From Planctomycetota bacterium (GTDB taxonomy: Bacteria; Planctomycetota; J058; JAJDCQ01), in NCBI GenBank assembly GCA_029260755.1, contig JAJDCQ010000272.1, forward strand, positions 1-64,000: a DNA stretch of 64,000 bases, in the 5' to 3' direction. Shown in pieces: positions 57,699-64,000 of the stretch. The notes beneath the pieces are model-generated. The model did no database searches and had not been told where the DNA came from. It was given only the letters and a program-made list of their open reading frames with translations. Positions within the stretch are counted from its first letter, which is position 1, and the number at the start of each line of letters is the position of its first letter. Made by a program: the position numbers and the translations under genes.

Positions 57699-60600
57699 TG
57701 GTCGTTCCGTCTCGAGGCCTCGAAGGTCACGGCGAGGATCGCGACATCCCGCGGCCCTCGTCGACCGGTCACGACCCGGCCTTCCAGGCCGAGGTCCGCG
57801 CCGCCTGGAGCGATCCGAGCCGGCGTCTCGCCGGCCGCTACGCCCGGCTCGGGTCGCTCGGCAGCGGCGGGGGCGGAGCGGTCTGGCGGGCGTGGGATGC
57901 GCACCTCGGCCGGGTCGTCGCGCTCAAGATGCTGCACGGTCAGCGGCCCTCCGAGACGGCGCTCGTGCGGTTCGTCCGGGAGGCCCGGGCGATGGCCTCG
58001 CTCCACCACCAGGGCATCGTCGAGATCTACGACGTCGGCGAGCACGAGGGGCTCCCCTACATCGCGATGGAGCTGGTCGATGGCGAGTCGCTCGCCGATC
58101 GAACCGCCGCGGGGCCGCTCCCTCCGCGCGAGGCGGCGCGGATCGTCCGGGACGCGTCGCTCGCGATGGCGGCCGCGCACGGGGCCGGGGTGCTCCATCG
58201 CGACCTGAAGCCGCACAACGTGCTCGTGGCGCGCGACGGGAGGGCCGTCGTCGCCGACTTCGGCCTCGCGCGGGCCGTCACGCCGGACGAGGCGGGCTCC
58301 GCGATCACCGCGACCGGCGCGATCCTCGGGACGCCCGCCTACATGGCGCCCGAGCAGGCCCGGTCCCGGTCCGCGGAGATCGGTCCGAGGACCGACGTCT
58401 ACGGGCTCGGGGCGGTCCTGTTCGAGGCGATCACGGGACGGCCTCCGCACGTCGGCCCGAACCCGGCCGTCGTGCTTCGATCGGTGCTCGTGCGCGACGC
58501 GCCGTCGCCGGCCGGGCTCGTTCCCGGCGTGCCGCGGGACCTCGACTCGATCTGCCGGAAGGCGCTCGAGCGCGCGCCATCGCTCCGCTACGCGAGCGCC
58601 GAGGCGCTCGCCGAGGACCTCTCGCGCTTCCTCGACGGCTCGCCGATCCTCGCGCGTCCTCCCGGGCCGATCCGGCGGCTCGGCCGGGCCGCGGCTCGCC
58701 ATCGAGGCCCGTCGATCGTCGTCGCGCTCGTCGCCGCGGTCGGCGCGGGCGCGCTGGGCGTCGCCTGGCGCGACTCGGTCCGTCGGACGCGGGTCGACGA
58801 GGCGCGAGCCGCCGGCGAGGCGGAGGCGCGCCGCGATCGGGTCGATGAGCTGCTCGCCCGGGCTCGGGCCGCGCGGGGCCGGCCCCGGGCCGCGCTCGCG
58901 CTCGTCCGCGAGGCGCTCGAGCTCGCGCCCGACCACGACCGGGCGCGCGCCCTCGAGGTCGGGATGCGCCAGCGAGCGTCGGCCCTCGACCGGGCCGACG
59001 CGCTGCTCGCCGCGATCCCGGACGGGCTCGAGGGCGCCGACCGGGTCGACGCCCTGGATCGGGCTCTGGCCGAGGCGCCCGAGCACCGCGGCGCGCGTGT
59101 CGAGCGCGCGCGCACCGAGATCGCGCTCGCGCGTGCTGCGGGCGAGCGCGGCCGCCTCGACGAGGCGCGTCGCCGGCTCGCCGTCGCGCTCGCCGACGTC
59201 GACGCGCTTCGGGAGCTCGAAGGGGGGGAGTCGACGTCGGGCTCGGTGGTGAGCGTCCTGATCGAGCTCGCGCCGATCGGTCTCGATCCCGTCCTGGCGG
59301 CCGTCGAGGAGGCGCTCGCCGCCCGGGACGCCGTCGCCCGAGGCGGCGAGGAGGCCGAGCGCGCCCGCGTGGCCGGGGGAGAGCTCTCCCCCGAGGGATC
59401 TCTCCTCCTCGCCTGGCGGCGCCTCGGCGACGGCGACGGGCTCGGCGCGGAGGACGCCGCGCTCGCGGCCCTCGACGGCAGCCGCGCCGCCGGCGGGCGC
59501 CACGACGCGGCCGCCCTCGGCGTCCTCGGGCGCGTTCGCCTCCGGCTGCGCGCCGGGGCGGGCGCCGTCGAGGCGCTCGAGGCGGCCGTCGTGGCCGGCG
59601 CCGACGATGTCGCCACGCTCTCGATGCTCGGCGATGCGCTCCGCCTCGTCGGCGAGCCGAGCCGCGCCGCCGACGTCTACACCCGCGCGGTCGATCGCGG
59701 ACCCGATCGGATCGAGGCCCGCCTCCGCCGGGCCGACCTGCGCGAGCACCGCGGCGATCTCCTCGCCGCGGCGGTCGACCTCGAGCACGCGGTCCGTCTC
59801 GGGGCGGAGCCGTCGGTCGAGGCGAGGCTCGTCGCGCTGCGGGCGCGGTCGAGCGGCGATGTGGGTCAGCTCGAGGGGAGCGAGCGCCTCGGCTACTACT
59901 CGGGGCCGCGGCGCATCGGCCAGATGGTGACGCGCTACGAGCACGTCGAGGTCGAGGGCGAGCGGCGATTCCGGATGACCTACGACTCGTCGTGGGGCGT
60001 GGGGGCGTCGGCCTCGCGGCTCGCGGGCACGTTCGAGTTCGCCGAAGGGGAGGGCGAGGGCCCGCTCCGGTCGCTCACGGTCGACTCGCGCGGCCTCCTC
60101 GTCGGGACGCGCACCGCCACCGGCCGCGTCGAAGGCGGGGTGCTCCGGCTCGTCGTGACCACCCCGGGCGTCGGCCCGCAGCAGCTCGCGCTCGAGGGCG
60201 CCGACCGCCTGACCCTCGCCTCCGCGTTCGCGGTCGAGCGCGCGGTGCTCCGCGGCGAGGCGCGGTCGGGCCTTCGCTTCGACGCGACGATCTTCAGCCC
60301 GACGAACCTCCGGATCGAGCGCTGGAGCTACGAGTGCCTCCACGTCGACGAGCAGGTGGTCGCCGGTCGCCCGCGCCGCGCGTTCCGGTTCTCGACGCGC
60401 GCGCCGAGCGGCTCCGCGTTCGAGACGGTGTTCGACGCCGAGGGGCGGAAGCTCTTCGGGCGATCGGGGATCTTCAGCGAGCTCTCCGAGGCCATCGACG
60501 CCTCGCCCGCGGCGGAGAGCGTCAGCTCCGAGGCGCTTCGCGGCGCCCTGGTGAAGCGGATCGAGGGGGACCTTCCGCCGCCGGGCCGTCCCCTGGCGCT

Positions 60601-61246
60601 CCGCCTGACGGGGTCGCGCGCGGTGCCCGAGGATCCCGGCCCCGGGGTCACGCTCGAGCGCGACGGGGCGGCCGGGTTCGTCGCGCGCTTCCCGGCGGCC
60701 ACGACGGCCACCTCGGCGGAGGAGGCCATCGTCGTCGGCGAGTCCGGCGGGCAGGGGCTCGACGGCGGAGAGTCGCCACCGCCCGAGACGCGGGCGCTCG
60801 TCGACGAGATCATCGGCGTCGACCGGCGAGCGCTCGCGGCGACGCGTCGGATCCTCGCGTGGACGGCGGCCCGGGCCTCCCGCTTCAGCGATCACGACCC
60901 CCGGCTGCGGCCGCTCCTGCCGAAGGCGTGGCGCTCGGTCACCCTCGACGAGGAGCGCGCCGTCGTGGCGGCGGCGCTCGCTCGCGCGGCGGGCGTCGAG
61001 GCCCGAGCCGTCTTCGGGTTCGTCCTCTCGCGCGATGAGGGCGCCCTCTTCCCGCTCTGGTGGGTCGAGGTCCGGGCGGGCGAACGTCGGCTCCTCGGGG
61101 ACGCCGTCACGGGCGCGCTTCCCGCGTCACCGGAGCGACTCGCCTTGAGCCGCGGGCCGCAGCGATCGCTCGCGACGCTGCTCTCCACCGTGATGACGCG
61201 GGTCGAGCCGGTCGTCCTGGACGACGACGAGGGGGGCGGCGACTGA
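57698..61246 (+). CDS. Transmembrane Ser/Thr kinase with TPRs and a degenerate transglutaminase-like C-terminus
   Basis: 1182 residues. Kinase domain about 47-325: glycine loop 54-62, Lys77, His-Arg-Asp 167-169, Asp-Phe-Gly 187-189. The membrane helix is at about 345-365. Next come about 350 residues of Ala/Arg-rich helices with TPR character, then a beta-rich region (about 730-960). The last 140 residues have the order of a transglutaminase-like core: a helix ending Ala-Arg-Ala-Ala-Gly-Val-Glu-Ala-Arg-Ala-Val-Phe-Gly, a Trp-Trp-Val-Glu-Val strand and a Leu-Leu-Gly-Asp-Ala strand. The catalytic Cys and His are not in their expected places, so this part is probably inactive. This is a weak structural guess. 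The ATG is coupled to the upstream kinase by TGATG. Confidence 0.88.
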   Translation: MVVPSRGLEGHGEDRDIPRPSSTGHDPAFQAEVRAAWSDPSRRLAGRYARLGSLGSGGGGAVWRAWDAHLGRVVALKMLHGQRPSETALVRFVREARAMASLHHQGIVEIYDVGEHEGLPYIAMELVDGESLADRTAAGPLPPREAARIVRDASLAMAAAHGAGVLHRDLKPHNVLVARDGRAVVADFGLARAVTPDEAGSAITATGAILGTPAYMAPEQARSRSAEIGPRTDVYGLGAVLFEAITGRPPHVGPNPAVVLRSVLVRDAPSPAGLVPGVPRDLDSICRKALERAPSLRYASAEALAEDLSRFLDGSPILARPPGPIRRLGRAAARHRGPSIVVALVAAVGAGALGVAWRDSVRRTRVDEARAAGEAEARRDRVDELLARARAARGRPRAALALVREALELAPDHDRARALEVGMRQRASALDRADALLAAIPDGLEGADRVDALDRALAEAPEHRGARVERARTEIALARAAGERGRLDEARRRLAVALADVDALRELEGGESTSGSVVSVLIELAPIGLDPVLAAVEEALAARDAVARGGEEAERARVAGGELSPEGSLLLAWRRLGDGDGLGAEDAALAALDGSRAAGGRHDAAALGVLGRVRLRLRAGAGAVEALEAAVVAGADDVATLSMLGDALRLVGEPSRAADVYTRAVDRGPDRIEARLRRADLREHRGDLLAAAVDLEHAVRLGAEPSVEARLVALRARSSGDVGQLEGSERLGYYSGPRRIGQMVTRYEHVEVEGERRFRMTYDSSWGVGASASRLAGTFEFAEGEGEGPLRSLTVDSRGLLVGTRTATGRVEGGVLRLVVTTPGVGPQQLALEGADRLTLASAFAVERAVLRGEARSGLRFDATIFSPTNLRIERWSYECLHVDEQVVAGRPRRAFRFSTRAPSGSAFETVFDAEGRKLFGRSGIFSELSEAIDASPAAESVSSEALRGALVKRIEGDLPPPGRPLALRLTGSRAVPEDPGPGVTLERDGAAGFVARFPAATTATSAEEAIVVGESGGQGLDGGESPPPETRALVDEIIGVDRRALAATRRILAWTAARASRFSDHDPRLRPLLPKAWRSVTLDEERAVVAAALARAAGVEARAVFGFVLSRDEGALFPLWWVEVRAGERRLLGDAVTGALPASPERLALSRGPQRSLATLLSTVMTRVEPVVLDDDEGGGD

Positions 61247-61296
61247 CGAGCCGCCGGCCGCCCGCCCGGATGGAGGATCAGTGAAGGTGCCGTCGG

Positions 61297-64000
61297 TCAG
61301 GGCACCCAGTAGAGCGAGCGGATTGACGGGCTCGTCGGCTGGAACGTCACCATCACGTCGTCGAGGATCGGCGTGATGTTGAGCGGGTTCCGGTCGACCT
61401 CCTCGACCGGCGGGTCGATCTCGTCGACTGTCCCGCCGTCGTCGTCGGCATCGTCGTTGCCGCCGTTGCCGTCGTTGCCGTTGTTCTTGTTCTTCTTCTC
61501 GTCGTCGACGTCGCCGGAGGCGTCGACCTCGCCGTTCGGCCCGCCCTTGCCCTTGCCCGGGTTGCTGACGTCGACGCCGTCCTCGTTGTTGCCGTGGCCG
61601 TTGTTGTTCTTGACCTTCTCGGCCTCCTCGTCGTCCTCGGGATCGGGTTCCGGCTCGGGGTCGACCGGCGGCGTTCCCGGCGCCCCGTCGGCGAGGAAGT
61701 CGACGGCGAACTCGACCCGGTTGGTGCGGAGGCCGTCGGGCGCGACGACGCGGTCGGTGTTCGGCTCGGCGGCGTGCTCCTCGCCGTTGGCGATCAGGCG
61801 GACCTGGTAGCCGAACTGACCGGCGACCGACTGACCCTCGTACGAGCCGGGGAGGAACACCGTCGCCGAGAGGATCCCGACCCGGCGCTCGAGCGCGAGC
61901 TGACGGAACGAGCCGTGGTAGCGGCCGAGGCGGCCGGGCTCGACCGTCTCGAACCGGTCCACGAAGCGCGGCGCCTCGGGGAAGTCGTTCGGGTCCGCCT
62001 TCGGAGTCGGGATGTCCTCGACGGTCGTGTCGGACTCACCGCCGTCGCCGTCGCCATCACCGTCGCTGCTGCCGTTCTTGCTCTTCTTCTCGTCATCGAC
62101 GTCGCCGGAGGCGTCGACCTCGCCGTTCGGCCCGCCCTTGCCCTTGCCGGGGTTGCTGACGTCGACGCCGTCCTCGTTGTTGCCGTGGCCGTTGTTGTTC
62201 TTGACCTTCTCGGCCTCTTCCTCCTCGTCCGCGGGCGGATCCGACGGCGGCGCCGAGGGGCCGCCGTTCCGGATCACGATGTCGTCGAGGGTGTGGTTGC
62301 CGATGAGCGGGTCGCTCCCCATGTCGAAGCTCTCGTCATAGGGCGAGCGGCCGGCCAGCGGCCCCTCCTCGCCGAGGATGACCTCGGTCTGAGGGACGAG
62401 CTGGCCGTCGACGAAGGTGCGGTGGCTGGTCGTGTCGGTCCACTCGACCACGATGTGGTGCCACTCGTTCGGGACGCCCTTGCCGGCGAACGTCCCCTCC
62501 GACGTCGTGCCCGAGTAGTTGAACGGCACGTCCGTCGTGCTGCCGCCGTCGGCGCCGCCGAGAGCGGCGATCTGGTCGTAGTAGGTGCGGTTCGTGCGGA
62601 TCCTGAGGTCGGTCCCGTCGGTCGAGAGGTCCATGTCGAACTGGACGCCGGTCTGGGCGTCGAGCGCCTGGGACGAGCGCACGATCGGGCGGGTGCCCTC
62701 CTCGCCGCGGTCGAGCTTCACCCAGAACGAGAGCGAGCCGCGGTCGGTCGGGAGCGCGTCGTCGGAGTAGCCGAGCCGGCGCTGCTTCGTCGACGACTGG
62801 TGCACGCCGTCGGCGAAGAGGTCGCCGCCGTCCTCGGGGCGGTCGGTCCGGAGGGTCGTGATCGCGCCCTGATCCGGCGAGAGGTCGAAGATCCGATCGG
62901 CGGGGGAGGTGCTGAAGTCGGCGACGAGGTCGCCGGCGTCCGGGTTCCGGGGACGGGCGCCGACGTAGCCGCTCACAGCCGACGGCGAGCCGCCGAGGCT
63001 CGAGCTGGGGTGGCTGACGATGCCGTCGCTGTTCTCGACGTCGAACGCCTGCTCGAACTCGGCCTGCGTCGTCACTCGCTGGAGGTCCATCACCTTCACG
63101 GTCGCGATCAGCGACTTGGCCGCGACGATCCCCTCCTGGTCGTGGACGAGCCCGAGCGACTCGATCTCGAAGATCCCGGGGGAGAAGAAGATGAACTCGG
63201 TCGTCGCGAGCGTCAGGTCGGCCTTGCCGGCGCCCACGTTGATCGGGCGATCGGGGTTCAGCTCGTGGATCGTCGTGTTGGGGTTGGCGTTGACCTTGAT
63301 CGCGGTCGCCTGCTCCGGGGAGAGGGCGAGGCCGTCGATCAGGTCGTTCAGCTCGGGCCACGACTCGAACGGGCCGCGCGCCGCGTCGTCGCTCGACCGG
63401 TGCGCGATGATCGCGGTCGCGACCATCTGCGCGTCGTCGAAGCTGACCGGCGCTCCGCCACGGACGGCGAGGCCGGTCAGGGTTGAGACCAGGACCGACC
63501 ACGTCGCGCTGTTGATGTTGACCGGCGCCCGCGGCGCGCTGACGAAGCGGGGGATCCCGTCGGTCTCGACGATGCCGATCGAGCGGGTCGTCGTCTGGTC
63601 GACGAAGCCGCCGAAGCTCACGTGATCGGAGAGCGCGTCGAGCTCCTGCTCGCTCAGGATCTGTCGGAGCTCCTCCTTCGCGTCGAATCCGCCGCTCTGG
63701 TCGCGGAGCGCCGCGATCGCCGCGCCGCGTCCCGCGACTGGATCGATGGCCGGGAGGCCTCGCGCCGCGAGCTCCTGCTCGATCGCGAGGCCGAGGTCGT
63801 CGAGCATCCGTCCGAGGGTGTCGGCCGGAAGGCCGAGGTCGAGCTGGCCGGCCTTGTCGACGACACGGAGCTTGTATCGATCGCCGTCGGTGATGAACGA
63901 CGCGCCCACGATGCCGGAGTAGGAGCCGAACTGGTCGGCGCCCTGGCGGAAGGATGGGTTGACCGCGTCCTCGAGCGGGATGCCGATGCCGAAGTCGGTC
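61297..64000 (-). CDS. GspK-like protein with LamG insert (5' partial)
   Basis: The frame is open to the right edge, so the N-terminus (where a pilin-like helix would be) is missing; 900 residues are visible. The first third resembles the type II secretion minor pseudopilin GspK: Val-Asn-Ile-Asn-Ser-Ala-Thr-Trp-Ser-Val-Leu, Pro-Phe-Glu-Ser-Trp-Pro-Glu-Leu-Asn, and a later Ile-Asn-Val-Gly-Ala-Gly segment with helix-hairpin character. A LamG/concanavalin-like domain follows (Leu-Ser-Phe-Trp-Val-Lys-Leu, Trp-His-His-Ile-Val-Val-Glu-Trp, Phe-Val-Asp-Gly-Gln). The last third holds two almost identical 45-residue Asn/Asp/Gly-rich blocks separated by a beta-rich segment. Planctomycetes often have GspK-like proteins with added outer domains. 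A role in a secretion or pilus-like machine is inferred from the first part only. Confidence 0.75.
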   Translation of the reverse strand, partial: TDFGIGIPLEDAVNPSFRQGADQFGSYSGIVGASFITDGDRYKLRVVDKAGQLDLGLPADTLGRMLDDLGLAIEQELAARGLPAIDPVAGRGAAIAALRDQSGGFDAKEELRQILSEQELDALSDHVSFGGFVDQTTTRSIGIVETDGIPRFVSAPRAPVNINSATWSVLVSTLTGLAVRGGAPVSFDDAQMVATAIIAHRSSDDAARGPFESWPELNDLIDGLALSPEQATAIKVNANPNTTIHELNPDRPINVGAGKADLTLATTEFIFFSPGIFEIESLGLVHDQEGIVAAKSLIATVKVMDLQRVTTQAEFEQAFDVENSDGIVSHPSSSLGGSPSAVSGYVGARPRNPDAGDLVADFSTSPADRIFDLSPDQGAITTLRTDRPEDGGDLFADGVHQSSTKQRRLGYSDDALPTDRGSLSFWVKLDRGEEGTRPIVRSSQALDAQTGVQFDMDLSTDGTDLRIRTNRTYYDQIAALGGADGGSTTDVPFNYSGTTSEGTFAGKGVPNEWHHIVVEWTDTTSHRTFVDGQLVPQTEVILGEEGPLAGRSPYDESFDMGSDPLIGNHTLDDIVIRNGGPSAPPSDPPADEEEEAEKVKNNNGHGNNEDGVDVSNPGKGKGGPNGEVDASGDVDDEKKSKNGSSDGDGDGDGGESDTTVEDIPTPKADPNDFPEAPRFVDRFETVEPGRLGRYHGSFRQLALERRVGILSATVFLPGSYEGQSVAGQFGYQVRLIANGEEHAAEPNTDRVVAPDGLRTNRVEFAVDFLADGAPGTPPVDPEPEPDPEDDEEAEKVKNNNGHGNNEDGVDVSNPGKGKGGPNGEVDASGDVDDEKKNKNNGNDGNGGNDDADDDGGTVDEIDPPVEEVDRNPLNITPILDDVMVTFQPTSPSIRSLYWVP
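61492..61626 (-). repeat. 135-base repeat, copy 1 (C-terminal)
   Basis: Codes for a 45-residue Asn/Gly/Asp-rich block (Asn-Asn-Gly-His-Gly-Asn-Asn-Glu-Asp-Gly-Val-Asp, then Ser-Asn-Pro-Gly-Lys-Gly-Lys-Gly-Gly). It differs from copy 2 at only two of 135 bases. Confidence 0.9.
62083..62217 (-). repeat. 135-base repeat, copy 2 (N-terminal)
   Basis: It is the partner of the copy at 61492-61626, 591 bases (197 codons) away and in the same frame. The dense Asp/Asn turns suggest calcium binding, which is inference. Confidence 0.9.

Noticed and set aside
57344-60895. Minus-strand open frame of about 1180 codons
   Set aside because: Arg/Glu/Asp-rich shadow of the kinase and TPR coding on the plus strand.

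Overview
The window is very GC-rich (about 70% by eye) and almost fully coding, with 31 protein genes (two cut by the window edges). It looks like a chromosome segment of a planctomycete (Planctomycetota) or a close PVC-type relative. The reasons are the great density of transmembrane Ser/Thr kinases carrying sensor-like outer domains (WD40, TPR, FGE/sulfatase-modifying, alpha-alpha toroid), an ECF sigma factor coupled to one such kinase, a c-type cytochrome fused to HEAT and TPR repeats, a secreted PQQ-type beta-propeller and a GspK-like protein with a LamG domain. No rRNA, tRNA, CRISPR array, phage or transposase gene was seen, so the lineage is inferred from gene content only.

Layout. 1-5.1 kb: end of a WD40 gene, an NBR1-type Ig protein, and a zinc-ribbon kinase. 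5.1-15.0 kb (all minus): HEAT protein, SH3/M74 peptidoglycan hydrolase, secreted amidohydrolase, a 134-bp inverted-repeat element, a kinase-toroid fusion and a GT-C glycosyltransferase. 15.2-26.5 kb: CNNM/CorC ion transporter, pseudokinase-FGE fusion, secreted alpha/beta hydrolase, an RND adaptor/permease operon and a CBS-pair protein. 26.7-38.5 kb: octaheme cytochrome, kinase-WD40, and a tandem pair of kinases. 38.5-43.8 kb: sugar epimerase, glycosyltransferase and two secreted proteins of unknown function. 43.9-49.9 kb: kinase-WD40, TetR regulator with a LolA/RseB-like protein, and a PQQ propeller lipoprotein. 49.9-61.2 kb: kinase-FGE with its ECF sigma factor, a frameshifted kinase, and a second tandem pair of kinases. 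61.3-64.0 kb: GspK/LamG protein running off the end.

The main theme is signalling. Eleven genes have a kinase fold (nine intact, one frameshifted, one probable pseudokinase) within 64 kb, nearly all with one membrane segment joining a cytoplasmic kinase to a different outer module. Three share an unnamed middle module marked by an Arg-Leu-Cys-Cys-x-Ala-Leu-Gly motif, and two tandem pairs use the same TGATG stop/start junction, which suggests local duplication and diversification. The rest is mostly cell-envelope work: wall hydrolase, efflux, ion transport, nucleotide-sugar and glycosyl transfer, lipoprotein handling and electron transfer.

Convergent genes are packed very tightly, and several pairs share a small hairpin whose outer base pairs are the two stop codons. 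Start codons other than ATG (GTG, TTG) are common and were chosen by Shine-Dalgarno spacing.
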